64,000 nucleotides of DNA from Sulfitobacter sp. W027 (GTDB lineage: Bacteria; Pseudomonadota; Alphaproteobacteria; Rhodobacterales; Rhodobacteraceae). The notes beneath the pieces are model-generated. The model saw nothing but the letters and a program-made list of their open reading frames with translations. It made no database searches and had not been told where the DNA came from. Where the stretch lies: the NCBI RefSeq assembly GCF_025143985.1, contig NZ_CP083564.1, positions 1,551,501 to 1,615,500 of the forward strand. The letters are read 5' to 3'. How positions within the stretch are numbered: position 1 is the stretch's first letter; each line of letters begins with the position of its first letter. Position numbers and translations under genes: made by a program. Below are positions 46,560 through 55,501 of the stretch, in pieces.

Positions 46560-46745
46560 ATGGATGATCTAAATGCGCTGCTTACGCCGGGCATGTTGGT
46601 CATGCATCCGCAACACCCCGAATGGGGCGCAGGCCAAGTGCAAAGCAACATCGGCGGCAAGGTGACGGTCAACTTTCGTGACCAGGGCAAGGTGGTCATA
46701 GACAGCTTTCGCTTAGAATTGGTGCCGGTCTTTGATGAGGGGTGA
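46560..46745 (+). CDS. DUF3553 family small protein
   Basis: This 61-residue protein (LLTPGMLVMHPQHPEWGAGQVQSNIGGKVTVNF...) matches DUF3553, a short beta-rich module that resembles the CarD/UvrD C-terminal Tudor-like fold (VxHPxxPxWGxGxV). Function is unknown. The ATG at 46560 gives the usual family start; another at 46545 adds five residues. It stands between chpT and the ornithine-lipid genes. Confidence 0.8.
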   Translation: MDDLNALLTPGMLVMHPQHPEWGAGQVQSNIGGKVTVNFRDQGKVVIDSFRLELVPVFDEG

Positions 46746-46892
46746 TCCTTTCCAAATCCTTAATAGTGGAAGTTATTTTATATAACGCAACTATAGGAAG
46801 AGTAGGCGATCGCTGTCCTTCTGGCAAGTGTTGCGCCTCAGGGGCTGATTGCCTATCAGGCGGAGACTTTGTTTTACGCACAGGAATGGCCG

Positions 46893-47651
46893 ATGCCGCG
46901 GGGCGTTGCAGCAGATTTTCAGGTCAGACTGGCGCAAACGGACGCCGATGTGCAGGCTGCGCAACGGCTGCGCTATGAGGTCTTTGTCCAAGAGCTTGGT
47001 GGCGGCGGCGCGATGGTGGACCATGCGGCGGGGTTGGAGCGGGACCGGTTTGACCCCTTCTTTGATCACCTACTTTTGACGGATCTGCGCAATGGCAAGC
47101 TCGCGGGCGTTTACCGTGTGATGCGCGGCGACATGGCCGCGCGGGCAGGGGGCTTCTATTCCGAGGCGGAATACGACCTGACACCGCTGATACAATCGGG
47201 GCGCAAGTTGTTGGAACTCGGGCGGTCTTGCCTTGATCCGAGGTACCGCGGTGGTGCTGCGATGCACCATCTCTGGGGCGCCTTGGCGCGCTATGTGGCA
47301 GAGCATGAGATCGAGGTTCTGTTTGGTGTGGCGAGTTTTCATGGCACCGATACGGCCACTTTGGCCGAGCCACTTTCGCTTCTCCATCACCGGCATCTTG
47401 CGCCTCTGGAACTGCGCGTTCGCGCCCGGGAATTTGCGCCGATGGACCTGATCCCAGAAGAGGACCTTGATCGACGCAAGGCCATGTTGGCAGTGCCGAG
47501 CCTGATCAAAGCATATCTTCGTTTGGGTGGTTCTGTAGGGGAGGGCGCCTATATTGACCGCGCCTTTAACACCACAGATGTCTGCCTGATCCTTGATACG
47601 AAGCAGATGAGTGCACGCCAGTCGCGAATTTATGGTGGGGGCGCTGGATGA
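46893..47651 (+). CDS. olsB: Ornithine N-acyltransferase OlsB
   Basis: This 252-residue acyltransferase of the OlsB/hemolysin-like group transfers a 3-hydroxyacyl chain from acyl carrier protein to ornithine, the first step in phosphate-free ornithine lipid synthesis. Diagnostic segments are AAQRLRYEVFVQELGGGG, LLLTDLRNGKLAGVYRVM, LELGRSCLDPRYRGGAAMHHLW and a C-terminal YLRLGGSVGEGAYIDRAFNTTDVCL. I chose the ATG at 46893 behind AGGAA; a TTG at 46869 adds eight residues. It overlaps olsA as ATGA. Ornithine lipids replace phospholipids under phosphate limitation in this group. Confidence 0.92.
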   Translation: MPRGVAADFQVRLAQTDADVQAAQRLRYEVFVQELGGGGAMVDHAAGLERDRFDPFFDHLLLTDLRNGKLAGVYRVMRGDMAARAGGFYSEAEYDLTPLIQSGRKLLELGRSCLDPRYRGGAAMHHLWGALARYVAEHEIEVLFGVASFHGTDTATLAEPLSLLHHRHLAPLELRVRAREFAPMDLIPEEDLDRRKAMLAVPSLIKAYLRLGGSVGEGAYIDRAFNTTDVCLILDTKQMSARQSRIYGGGAG

Positions 47652-48484
47652 CTACGACTTGGGACAGTGACCAGCCACCGCCGAACCTGCGGCTGACCTT
47701 CGGAGGGACGCTGCGTGTGGTCCTGCGCGGCTTGTTGCTTGCGCTTTTGGTCTTTGGCGGTCTGGTGATCCTGGTTCTGCTGCGGCTGGTTGAGCGGCCA
47801 ATTTTCGGACTGCACCGGCCTGTGACACCCTATATCACGCAGACGGTCTGTCGCGCGGCCTTTTGGGTGCTGGGCATGCGCTTTGTCAGACATGGCACAC
47901 CGATGGAGGGGCGTGGCGCGGTGGTGGCCAACCATACATCATGGCTAGATATTTTCGCGCTTAACGCGGCAAAACGGATTTATTTTGTCTCCAAATCCGA
48001 AGTCGCAGGCTGGCCCGGTATTGGTTGGTTGGCGCGGGCCACGGGGACGGTCTTTATCCGGCGGGACCGGGCTGAAGCCCGCAGCCAGACCGAGGTCTTT
48101 CGCGCGCGGTTGATGGCAGGGCATAAGCTGTTGTTCTTCCCCGAAGGCACCAGCACCGATGGGCTACAAGTGCTGCCCTTTAAAACGACGCTTTTCGAGG
48201 CCTTTTTTGATTCCGAACTGCGTGATGAGATCGCGGTGCAGCCGGTGAGCGTGATCTACCATGCGCCCCGGGGCGAAGATGCGCGCTTTTACGGCTGGTG
48301 GGGGGATATGTCTTTCGGTGCGCATCTGCTCACAACCTTGGCCGCGCGGAAACAGGGAACGGTCGAGGTGGTCTATCACTCGCCGCTGCCCGTGGCGGCG
48401 TTTGCCGGGCGCAAGGCACTGGCGCAGCGCTGCGAAGCCATGGTGCGGGCAGGGCACAGTGCCCGCCAGACCGGTGTGCAATAA
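47648..48484 (+). CDS. olsA: 1-acyl-glycerol-3-phosphate/lyso-ornithine acyltransferase OlsA
   Basis: This 278-residue PlsC-family enzyme has one N-terminal membrane segment ([20 protein letters not shown]) and the acyltransferase motifs [14 protein letters not shown] (HxxxxD), GTVFIRRDR and [10 protein letters not shown]. It should esterify the hydroxyl of lyso-ornithine lipid. Coupling to olsB (ATGA overlap) supports that over a general phospholipid role, although PlsC activity cannot be excluded. Confidence 0.92.
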   Translation: MTTTWDSDQPPPNLRLTFGGTLRVVLRGLLLALLVFGGLVILVLLRLVERPIFGLHRPVTPYITQTVCRAAFWVLGMRFVRHGTPMEGRGAVVANHTSWLDIFALNAAKRIYFVSKSEVAGWPGIGWLARATGTVFIRRDRAEARSQTEVFRARLMAGHKLLFFPEGTSTDGLQVLPFKTTLFEAFFDSELRDEIAVQPVSVIYHAPRGEDARFYGWWGDMSFGAHLLTTLAARKQGTVEVVYHSPLPVAAFAGRKALAQRCEAMVRAGHSARQTGVQ

Positions 48485-48638
48485 GCCCTTGCACCGCAGC
48501 GCGTGCTGGCCTATACGCGCCCCACTTGAACCCGCAGTCGGGGTTGGGCCTTTTGGGGAGAAATCCCAAAACGTCCGCCGGTTGGCAGCATATCGCTGTC
48601 ATACCCCCGATGAGGCTAAACCGGAAAGGTATAAAGAC

Positions 48639-49514
48639 ATGGCTCTTCCTGAGTTCTCCATGCGCCAATTGCTTGAAGCAGGCGTACACTTTGGTCACCA
48701 GACACAGCGCTGGAACCCCCGCATGGGCCCGTACATCTACGGCGCACGCAACGGCATCCACATCATGGACCTCACGCAAACCGTTCCTATGCTGGACGAT
48801 GCGCTGAAAATCATCCGTGACACCGTCGCCAAAGGCGGCAGCGTTCTCTTCGTCGGTACCAAGCGTCAGGCTGCCCAGCCGATCGCCGAAGCCGCAGAGA
48901 AATGCGCACAGTATTACATGAACCACCGTTGGCTCGGCGGCACGCTGACCAACTGGCAGACCGTTTCGCAGTCGATCAACCGTCTGAAAAACATCGATGA
49001 GCAGTCCGAGCGCGGCTTTGAAGGCCTGACCAAGAAAGAGCGTCTTGGCATGGAGCGCGACCAGTTCAAACTGGAAGCATCGCTGGGCGGTATCCGTGAA
49101 ATGGGCGGTCGTCCGGACCTTCTGTTCGTCATCGACGTGAAAAAAGAAGCACTGGCAATCGCCGAAGCTAACAAACTGGGCATTCCGGTTGTGGCCGTGG
49201 TTGACACCAACTGCTCGCCCGATGGCGTTGACTACATCATCCCCGGCAACGACGACGCGGCCCGCGCCATCTCGCTCTATTGCGATCTGGCAGCACGTGC
49301 GGCGCTTGACGGCATGTCGGCTCAGCTGGGTGCGGCAGGCGTTGACCTCGGCGCGATGGAAGAAGCACCGCAGGAAGAAGCGGTAAGCGAAGAAAGCACC
49401 GGCGTCGAAATCGGCAATGCGTCCGAAGAGACCGTGCACAACGATGCCATGGGCAAAGATGCACCGCTGGACATCGAATCCAAGAAAGAGACCGTCGCAA
49501 AAGCCGAAGGCTAA
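48639..49514 (+). CDS. rpsB: Ribosomal protein S2
   Basis: This 291-residue S2 has the standard start [28 protein letters not shown] and the body segments [17 protein letters not shown] and [18 protein letters not shown], followed by an acidic C-terminal tail of about 50 residues ([13 protein letters not shown]...) that is longer than in E. coli. The frame opens far upstream, but the ATG at 48639 behind GGAAAGG gives the true N-terminus. tsf follows after a hairpin. Confidence 0.97.
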   Translation: MALPEFSMRQLLEAGVHFGHQTQRWNPRMGPYIYGARNGIHIMDLTQTVPMLDDALKIIRDTVAKGGSVLFVGTKRQAAQPIAEAAEKCAQYYMNHRWLGGTLTNWQTVSQSINRLKNIDEQSERGFEGLTKKERLGMERDQFKLEASLGGIREMGGRPDLLFVIDVKKEALAIAEANKLGIPVVAVVDTNCSPDGVDYIIPGNDDAARAISLYCDLAARAALDGMSAQLGAAGVDLGAMEEAPQEEAVSEESTGVEIGNASEETVHNDAMGKDAPLDIESKKETVAKAEG

Positions 49515-49533
49515 GCGTTACGGACCTGAAACA

Positions 49534-49555
49534 CGGGGCAGGGTAACCTGCCCCG
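49534..49555 (+). terminator. Hairpin between rpsB and tsf (attenuator-like)
   Basis: CGGGGCAGG (49534-49542) pairs with CCTGCCCCG (49547-49555) perfectly around a GTAA loop. The following ATTTCC is a weak U-tract, so partial termination that lowers tsf relative to rpsB is more likely than full stop. Confidence 0.6.
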
Positions 49556-49613
49556 ATTTCCAATATTTGCGGGCCTCGGGCCCGCCCCCTTATTTCCAAA
49601 GGAGACCCACGAG

Positions 49614-50489
49614 ATGGCAATCACAGCATCCATGGTCAAGGAACTGCGCGACACCACCGGCGCAGGCATGATGGACGCCAAAAAGGCACTGACAGAAAGC
49701 AACGGCGACATGGAAGCCGCCGTTGACTGGCTGCGCACCAAAGGTCTGGCCAAAGCGGCGAAGAAATCCGGTCGTACAGCAGCCGAAGGCCTTGTGGCCG
49801 TTAAGGTTGAAGGCGGTCACGGTGTCGCGGTTGAAGTGAACTCCGAAACCGACTTCGTCGGCAAGAACGCTGAATTCCAGTCCATGGTCAGCAACATCGC
49901 AGACGCGGCGCTGAAAGCCGATGACGTCGAAGCGCTGAAAGCGGCTGAGATCAATGGCAAATCCGTTGAGACCACGCTGACCGACGCCATCGCCAAAATC
50001 GGCGAGAACATGTCCCTGCGCCGCATGGAAAGCATCGACGGCGAGACCGTTGTTTCCTACGTGCATAACGCAGCTGCACCCGGCATGGGCAAAATCGGCG
50101 TTCTGGTTGCCATGAACGGTGGCAACGAAGAGTTCGGTAAGCAGGTTGCGATGCACATTGCCGCTGTGAACCCAGCGTCGCTCTCCGAAGCTGATCTGGA
50201 CCCGGCAGTTGTCGAGAAAGAAAAGCAGGTCCAGATGGACATCGCACGTGAAAGCGGCAAGCCCGAAGCCGTGATCGAAAAGATGATCGTTGGCCGGATG
50301 CAGAAGTACATGTCCGAAGTGACATTGCTGAACCAGTCCTTCGTTGTGAACCCCGACCTGACCGTCGGCAAAGCAGCAGAAGAAATCGGCGCAACCATCA
50401 CCGGTTTCGTGCGTCTGGAAGTTGGCGAAGGCATCGAAGTTGTCAAAGAAGACTTCGCCGCCGAAGTGGCTAAGGCTGCCAAAGGCTAA
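49614..50489 (+). CDS. tsf: Elongation factor Ts
   Basis: This 291-residue factor exchanges GDP for GTP on EF-Tu. It has the UBA-like N-terminus [22 protein letters not shown], the core [14 protein letters not shown] and paired dimerisation-like modules with the usual length. It is the second gene of the rpsB-tsf unit and is followed by a strong terminator at 50509-50543. Confidence 0.97.
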   Translation: MAITASMVKELRDTTGAGMMDAKKALTESNGDMEAAVDWLRTKGLAKAAKKSGRTAAEGLVAVKVEGGHGVAVEVNSETDFVGKNAEFQSMVSNIADAALKADDVEALKAAEINGKSVETTLTDAIAKIGENMSLRRMESIDGETVVSYVHNAAAPGMGKIGVLVAMNGGNEEFGKQVAMHIAAVNPASLSEADLDPAVVEKEKQVQMDIARESGKPEAVIEKMIVGRMQKYMSEVTLLNQSFVVNPDLTVGKAAEEIGATITGFVRLEVGEGIEVVKEDFAAEVAKAAKG

Positions 50490-50508
50490 GCCTTTCATCT
50501 ATATTACG

Positions 50509-50543
50509 AAAAAGGCGGCGCATTCCGATGCGTCGCCTTTTTT
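50509..50543 (+). terminator. Rho-independent terminator after tsf
   Basis: AAGGCGGCGCAT pairs with ATGCGTCGCCTT (one G-T pair) around a short TCCG loop, followed by TTTTTT. It ends the rpsB-tsf operon. Confidence 0.9.
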
Positions 50544-50609
50544 CGTTTCGCGGAAATTTGCGAATAGTAGCGTCTTGCAACAGTGCAGGGCAGGGTGTTT
50601 CCTTAAGTG

Positions 50610-50760
50610 TTGGGTAGGGTTCCGGTCAGCCAGGTGAAAAATATACCTGACTGAGACCGGCGGCCCGAGAAGTGCCCTGGTATTACAGGGATTAACGGCC
50701 CGTCGTATCGCTGATGCGAACACCCGCGATACTGGCGGACCATGGACATCTACCACCCTA
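50610..50760 (+). ncRNA. Candidate structured RNA between tsf and the LuxR gene
   Basis: Three hairpins lie in 150 bases without a gene. CCGGTCAG-CAGGT (50622-50635) pairs with ACCTG-CT-GACCGG (50645-50660). CCCTG (50675-50679) pairs with CAGGG (50686-50690). GTATCGC (50705-50711) pairs with GCGATAC (50726-50732). GGTAG (50613-50617) and CTACC (50750-50754) could close the whole. No known riboswitch or RNA family was recognised, and either strand could be the transcribed one. Confidence 0.35.
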
Positions 50761-50792
50761 GGTTCCAGTAAGGTTTTCCATACCTTAATATA

Positions 50793-51548
50793 TTAAGGAT
50801 CCATAACGAACATTTGGTTCGCGAAGGCGGCCTTCAATACGGCCTGAGCCGTCGTCTCAACCGACAGCGCTTCGCGCGCGAGACGGAGGTGCTTTTCCAC
50901 CGTAGCGGCCGTCAGACCCATCAAAAGAGCGATGTCCTGCGTCGTCTTGCCATCTCCAACCCATTCAAGCACTTCAAGCTGGCGGCGCGTGAGGCTGCGG
51001 TTGGGGCTGCTATAGGGTAGGGAGAGGATTTTAAGATGCGCGATCTCATTCATGAGTTGGATATCCGCCCCATGCTCTGCCCAGATGGCGTCAACTTCCT
51101 GTTGAGTCATCCCGCGTTTGGCTGTCAGCGCAATGGCACCCTTGGACCGTGCCGAAATCGAGCGGAAACTGATCGTATAGCCGGCCGTCACATCCATGCT
51201 GCGGTTGAACTCAATCACCCGGTTTTCCGTCTCGGTCAGACCTTCGCGTTGTGCGATTTCATAAAGGACGCCCCAGCTACAAGCGCCTTCGTTGTTCAGC
51301 GCCCAACGAACCATCGGGGCGTTGAAATAAAGCCCGCTGTGCAGATATCCATTCAAATATTCTGAGCTTTGATTGCTCAAAATCACAAAATCCGCTGGAT
51401 CGCCCAGCGAAGTCGGGGTTCGGTAGCGCGTGAAGCCGTAGATCAACCGGTCGAACCCGTAGTCAGCCATCTGTCGCGTATGGGCATTCCAGAGTTCTTC
51501 GATTGTCGGGCTATGCGCGATCTTGTGAAGATAGTCGCGCAAAGTCAT
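50793..51548 (-). CDS. LuxR-family regulator with altered autoinducer pocket
   Basis: This 251-residue protein has an autoinducer-binding-like domain at about 15-165 and a LuxR-type HTH at about 180-245 (SLTRRQLEVLEWVGDGKTTQDIALLMGLTAATVEKHLRLAREAL). In the ligand domain, the usual W..Y...YxxxDP block reads EYLNGYLHSGLYFNAP: the conserved Trp is Tyr and the conserved Asp-Pro is Asn-Ala. Such changes occur in LuxR solos that bind other ligands or none. No luxI synthase is in the window. Its ATG overlaps the aroQ stop (TAATG). Confidence 0.88.
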   Translation of the reverse strand: MTLRDYLHKIAHSPTIEELWNAHTRQMADYGFDRLIYGFTRYRTPTSLGDPADFVILSNQSSEYLNGYLHSGLYFNAPMVRWALNNEGACSWGVLYEIAQREGLTETENRVIEFNRSMDVTAGYTISFRSISARSKGAIALTAKRGMTQQEVDAIWAEHGADIQLMNEIAHLKILSLPYSSPNRSLTRRQLEVLEWVGDGKTTQDIALLMGLTAATVEKHLRLAREALSVETTAQAVLKAAFANQMFVMDP

Positions 51549-51985
51549 TAGCTTACGAGACGATGTTGAAGGGCCTGAAGTGCCAGAACATAGCCGTGTG
51601 CACCGAATCCGCAGATTTGGCCGATGGCCACAGGGGCGATATAGGACCTGTGCCGGAAGCTTTCTCGGGCATGTATATTGCTCAGATGCACTTCGACCAC
51701 AGGCAGTTCGACCGAAGCAATAGCATCCATCAGGGCAATCGATGTATGCGTGTAAGCGCCAGCGTTCAAAACAATACCTGCGTGACGGCTGCGGGCCTCA
51801 TGAATCAGCTCAATCAGCGCACCTTCATGGTTAGACTGCGCAAACTGTACCTCTAACCCCAGCCGCGCAGCTTCCGCCGCGCAGAGAGCTTCGACATCCG
51901 ACAAGGTCGTTTTGCCATAAACCTCAGGCTGTCGTGTGCCTAAAAGGTTCAGGTTCGGGCCGTTCAAAATCAGTACAGAGGCCAT
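51548..51985 (-). CDS. aroQ: Type II 3-dehydroquinate dehydratase
   Basis: This 145-residue enzyme catalyses the third step of the shikimate pathway. Family motifs are [19 protein letters not shown] with the catalytic Tyr, [15 protein letters not shown] with Glu, [15 protein letters not shown] and [18 protein letters not shown] with the catalytic His. The ATG at 51985 is the normal start; a GTG two codons earlier is possible. It is coupled to the LuxR-type gene downstream. The upstream region is cut by an IS30 copy at 52101. Confidence 0.95.
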   Translation of the reverse strand: MASVLILNGPNLNLLGTRQPEVYGKTTLSDVEALCAAEAARLGLEVQFAQSNHEGALIELIHEARSRHAGIVLNAGAYTHTSIALMDAIASVELPVVEVHLSNIHARESFRHRSYIAPVAIGQICGFGAHGYVLALQALQHRLVS

Positions 51986-52100
51986 AATCACTCGCTCAAA
52001 ATCATCTAGATAGTGTTAACGGAGCGAAACTGGCGCTGTCCAGCGTCAGGTGGCATTGAGGTGCTACTGTGGCGAGAAGAACGCAACAAAAGGCCAGTAT

Positions 52101-53209
52101 GTGAATTCACGTTGAAGTGCAATTTCTGTTTGATCAGTTTATCAGGGTGACGTCACCCTTTCCATCAGGTTCAATCGGAAGACTTCAGCGGGCGTTTGAT
52201 ACCCCAGGCACTTGCGCGGCGTATTGTTGAGACAGTCGCAGATCGACCTTAAATATCGATCTGTGAGCACCGTGGGATCAGCCTTTCGCGGAAGGTAGCG
52301 GCGTAGACGGTTGTTGGTGTTTTCGACCGTACCCTTCTGCCAAGGCGATTGGGGGTCGCAGAACCAAGCGTCGACACCAAGCCCAGCTTTCAAATGCCGC
52401 CAGGCAGTGAACTCTGTGCCGCGATCAAATGTGATGCTGCGACGGGCTTCAGCGGGCAGGGGAGACAAGCTATCAATCAGGCCTTCCATTACCGGCTTTG
52501 ACTGACGATCTGGGTTCTTTAAAACGACAGCGAACCGGCTCACGCGTTCGACCAACGAAGTCACATTCGCTTTCCCAAACTCCTTGCGGAACATAACCAG
52601 ATCGCACTCCCAATGCCCGAACTGGCTACGTTCGGCTATCGCTTCGGGACGATGGGCTATGGCCAATTCCTCAAGAAACCTACGCCCATGATGCTTGCGC
52701 GTTCCACGTGGCCTGCGACGCCTGCGATGCTCAGGCAGGTGGCGATAAAACTTCTCAGCACGGCCATCGTTAGAATAGGCGTAACGGTAAATCGTCTCGT
52801 GACTGACCCGCATCGGATGGCGTTCCAGCTTCATGCGCCCGGCGATCTGTTCGGGCGACCAACCGGCATCAAACCGGTCGCGAACAGCTGCCTTGATCTC
52901 CGGGTCTCGGATCAACTTGCGATGCACCGCACGACGCTTCTCATATTGATCCTGTGCAATCATGGCGTGGTAGCCATTCAGCTGCGGAAGTTCGGTATCA
53001 GAATAGGTGTTTCGTCTGATCTCACGGTAGATCGTTGACGGCGCGCGTTGCAGATTGTCGGCGATCTCTTTGACGGGCATCTTCGCTTCAAGCCATCTGG
53101 CCAGCTTGCGACGTTCTTTGAGGTTCAGGTGAGGGTAGCAGCGTCCCATTGATCAACTCCATGCAAGGTTCTGTTTTAATACAGAATTCGCACTTCATTT
53201 GTGAATCCA
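52101..53209. mobile_element. IS30 family insertion sequence
   Basis: The element is about 1.1 kb. Imperfect terminal inverted repeats of about 29 bp lie at 52101-52129 (GTGAATTCACGTTGAAGTGC...) and 53181-53209 (complement of ...TTCATTTGTGAATCCA), sharing GAAGTG and TTCTGT. An intact transposase lies between. It separates aroQ from phoB in otherwise core sequence. A target duplication was not evident. Confidence 0.85.
52142..53149 (-). CDS. IS30 family transposase
   Basis: This 335-residue transposase has an N-terminal HTH (LNLKERRKLARWLEAKMPVKEIADNLQRAPSTIYREIRRN), the middle HTH GWSPEQIAGRM, and the DDE core: HWECDLVMF (first Asp), SITFDRGTEFTAW (second Asp) and WQKGTVENTNNRLRRYLP (Glu). 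All catalytic residues are present and the frame is intact, so the element may be active. Confidence 0.95.
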   Translation of the reverse strand: MGRCYPHLNLKERRKLARWLEAKMPVKEIADNLQRAPSTIYREIRRNTYSDTELPQLNGYHAMIAQDQYEKRRAVHRKLIRDPEIKAAVRDRFDAGWSPEQIAGRMKLERHPMRVSHETIYRYAYSNDGRAEKFYRHLPEHRRRRRPRGTRKHHGRRFLEELAIAHRPEAIAERSQFGHWECDLVMFRKEFGKANVTSLVERVSRFAVVLKNPDRQSKPVMEGLIDSLSPLPAEARRSITFDRGTEFTAWRHLKAGLGVDAWFCDPQSPWQKGTVENTNNRLRRYLPRKADPTVLTDRYLRSICDCLNNTPRKCLGYQTPAEVFRLNLMERVTSP

Positions 53210-53282
53210 TCTACAGAAATACACAAAGCGTATAATTGGTATTATGTAACTAAATAGAGCTCTGCGGAAGGCACAATATTGC

Positions 53283-53972
53283 TTAACCCAAGGCGTATCC
53301 GGCCCCACGTACCGTTCTGATCGGATCGCCGCCGCCTTCGCGGGTCAGCGCCTTGCGCAACCGCGCAATGTGAACGTCGACGGTGCGTGTGTCGACATAG
53401 ATATCGCGGCCCCAAACGTGATCGAGCAGTTGGTCACGGCTGAACACCCGGCCGGGTTTCTCCAGCAACGTTGTAAGCAATCGGTACTCAGTCGGCCCCA
53501 GTTTCAGCTCATTGCCCGCACGGCTCACACGGTGACGCTCCGGATCAAGCTGGATGTCATCAAAGCTTAGAAGCGCGCCTGCGGCTGCGGGTCGTGTCCG
53601 CCGCAGTTGCGTCCGCACCCGTGCCATGAGTTCGCGCAGATTGTACGGCTTGATCACATAGTCATCCGCGCCTGTCTCAAGGCCCCGTACTGTGTCCACT
53701 TCCTCGGAGCGCGCTGAGAGCATGATGACCGGGATATGCCTGGTGCTCTCTCGCGACTTTAGCTGGCGGCAGACTTCGATGCCGCTCATCAAGGGCATCA
53801 TCCAATCGAGGATCACTAGATCAGGTGCGGCCTCTGACACCAGCAGCATGGCTTCCTCACCATCCTCGGCGCGCCGTACCTCAAAGCCTTCGGCTTCGAG
53901 GTTATAGGCCAGCACCTCTCGTTGCGCGGGTTCGTCTTCTACCAGCAAAACCTGTGGCCGGGTCACGTCCAT
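53283..53972 (-). CDS. phoB: Phosphate regulon response regulator PhoB
   Basis: This 229-residue protein has a receiver with phospho-acceptor D56 (VILDWMMPLMSGIE), KPYNLRELMARVR, and a winged-helix domain (LGPTEYRLLTTLLEKPGRVFSRDQLLDHVWG, RTVDVHIARLRKAL, RTVRGAGYAL) that is the PhoB signature. The ATG at 53972 gives the usual start; the frame upstream overlaps phoU. It is last in pstSCAB-phoU-phoB and should bind the Pho box before pstS. Confidence 0.95.
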   Translation of the reverse strand: MDVTRPQVLLVEDEPAQREVLAYNLEAEGFEVRRAEDGEEAMLLVSEAAPDLVILDWMMPLMSGIEVCRQLKSRESTRHIPVIMLSARSEEVDTVRGLETGADDYVIKPYNLRELMARVRTQLRRTRPAAAGALLSFDDIQLDPERHRVSRAGNELKLGPTEYRLLTTLLEKPGRVFSRDQLLDHVWGRDIYVDTRTVDVHIARLRKALTREGGGDPIRTVRGAGYALG

Positions 53973-53976
53973 CGTC

Positions 53977-54684
53977 TCAGCCCTTCGTGATGATCGAGGT
54001 GCGGTCAGCCTTGGGCCGGTCGTCCTCAGGCGTCTCACCAGTCACCAAATAGACGACCTGTTCGGCGATGGCGGTCACATGGTCACCCATACGCTCAACG
54101 TTCTTGGCGATGAAATGCAGGTGCATGCAGGCGGTAATGCTGCGTGGGTCTTCCATCATGAAGGTCAGGAATTCACGGAACAGCGCGTTATACATCTGGT
54201 CGACATCTTCGTCGCGCGTGATCACGTCGCGCGCTAGATCGGCATCGCGCTGGATATAGGCGTCAAGTGCATCTTTCAGCATCGCCTCAACCGCGCCGGC
54301 CATGCGGCGGATCGCGCCGGTGCTGTCGCTGACCGGCTCCATCTGGTTCAGCACGCTGCTGCGCTTGGCCATGTTTTTCGCATAGTCGCCAATGCGTTCC
54401 AGGTTGGCGCTAATCTTGATGACGCTGAGCGTCAGACGCAGGTCAATGGCCGTCGGGGCGCGCAAGGCGATGACGCGGGCGGCGCTTTCGTTGATCTGCT
54501 CTTCCAGCCCGTCGATGGCCTTGTCCCCTGCCCTCACCTCATTGGCGAGCTCTTCGTCGCGGGTTTCAAGTGACTGGGCACCACGGCGAATGGCGTCTTC
54601 GACCAAGCCGCCCATTTTGAGGATCTGCGCCTGAACGGCTTCCAGATCGCGGTCGAATGCTGATGCAATGTGTTGATCTGACAT
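53977..54684 (-). CDS. phoU: Phosphate signalling protein PhoU
   Basis: This 235-residue protein is built of two PhoU three-helix repeats with the metal-binding acidic patterns (ETRDEELANEVRAGDKAIDGLEEQINE; DLARDVITRDEDVDQMYNALFRE). PhoU links PstB to PhoR and prevents excess uptake. The ATG at 54684 starts SDQHIASAFDRDLEAVQ; the open frame upstream overlaps the pstB end. phoB follows four bases later. Confidence 0.95.
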   Translation of the reverse strand: MSDQHIASAFDRDLEAVQAQILKMGGLVEDAIRRGAQSLETRDEELANEVRAGDKAIDGLEEQINESAARVIALRAPTAIDLRLTLSVIKISANLERIGDYAKNMAKRSSVLNQMEPVSDSTGAIRRMAGAVEAMLKDALDAYIQRDADLARDVITRDEDVDQMYNALFREFLTFMMEDPRSITACMHLHFIAKNVERMGDHVTAIAEQVVYLVTGETPEDDRPKADRTSIITKG

Positions 54685-54688
54685 GATA

Positions 54689-55486
54689 TTATCCAATACG
54701 GCCGGTGATGTAGCTTTCGGTGCGCGGGTCTTTGGGGCGCGTGAAAATGTCGTCGGTGTCGCCATATTCAACGAGGTTCCCGAGGTGGAAGAAGGCGGTC
54801 TTCTGGCTCACCCGTGCGGCCTGTTGCATGGAGTGTGTGACGATCACGACGGAATAATTCTGCCGCAATTCGTCAATCAATTCCTCAACTTGCGCGGTGG
54901 CGATCGGATCAAGGGCTGAGCAAGGTTCGTCCATCAGAAGCACTTCCGGCTCTGTCGCGACGGCGCGGGCGATGCACAGACGTTGCTGTTGTCCGCCCGA
55001 GAGGCCGGTGCCCGGCGCGTGCAGACGGTCTTTCACCTCGTTCCAGATCGCCCCACGGCGCAGCGCCTGTTCGACAATCTCATCCAGATCGGCCTTGTTG
55101 CGCGCCAGCCCATGGATGCGCGGGCCGTAGGCGACGTTGTCGTAGATCGACTTCGGAAACGGGTTCGGCTTTTGGAACACCATGCCCACTTTGGCCCGCA
55201 GCTGCACCGGATCGACGCGTTTGTCATAGATGTCTTCGCCGTCGATCCGGATATCGCCAGTCACACGGGCTGAATCAATTGTGTCGTTCATCCTATTGAT
55301 ACAGCGCAAGAAAGTCGACTTGCCGCAGCCCGACGGGCCGATAAAGGCGGTCACTGTCTTGTCGTTGATGTCGATGTCCACGTCGCGAATGGCGTGGCTG
55401 TCACCGTAGTAGACCTGCACATTGCGGGCCGCGATCTTGACGGGTTGGATTGTCACGTCACTCTCCGAATATCTGTTGTCTTTCAT
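54689..55486 (-). CDS. pstB: Phosphate ABC transporter ATPase PstB
   Basis: This 265-residue ABC ATPase has Walker [10 protein letters not shown], signature [16 protein letters not shown] and Walker [14 protein letters not shown], plus [14 protein letters not shown] and the phosphate-type [27 protein letters not shown]. It powers Pi uptake by PstC/PstA. phoU follows four bases downstream, and pstA ends 15 bases upstream. Confidence 0.97.
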   Translation of the reverse strand: MKDNRYSESDVTIQPVKIAARNVQVYYGDSHAIRDVDIDINDKTVTAFIGPSGCGKSTFLRCINRMNDTIDSARVTGDIRIDGEDIYDKRVDPVQLRAKVGMVFQKPNPFPKSIYDNVAYGPRIHGLARNKADLDEIVEQALRRGAIWNEVKDRLHAPGTGLSGGQQQRLCIARAVATEPEVLLMDEPCSALDPIATAQVEELIDELRQNYSVVIVTHSMQQAARVSQKTAFFHLGNLVEYGDTDDIFTRPKDPRTESYITGRIG

Positions 55487-55501
55487 GGTCCCGTCCCTCG
55501 T

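Noticed and set aside
50783..50798. 16-bp palindrome CCTTAATATATTAAGG considered as a terminator of the luxR-type gene
   Set aside because: It is AT-only at the centre, contains the stop codon of the gene and is not followed by a U-tract; thermodynamically weak.
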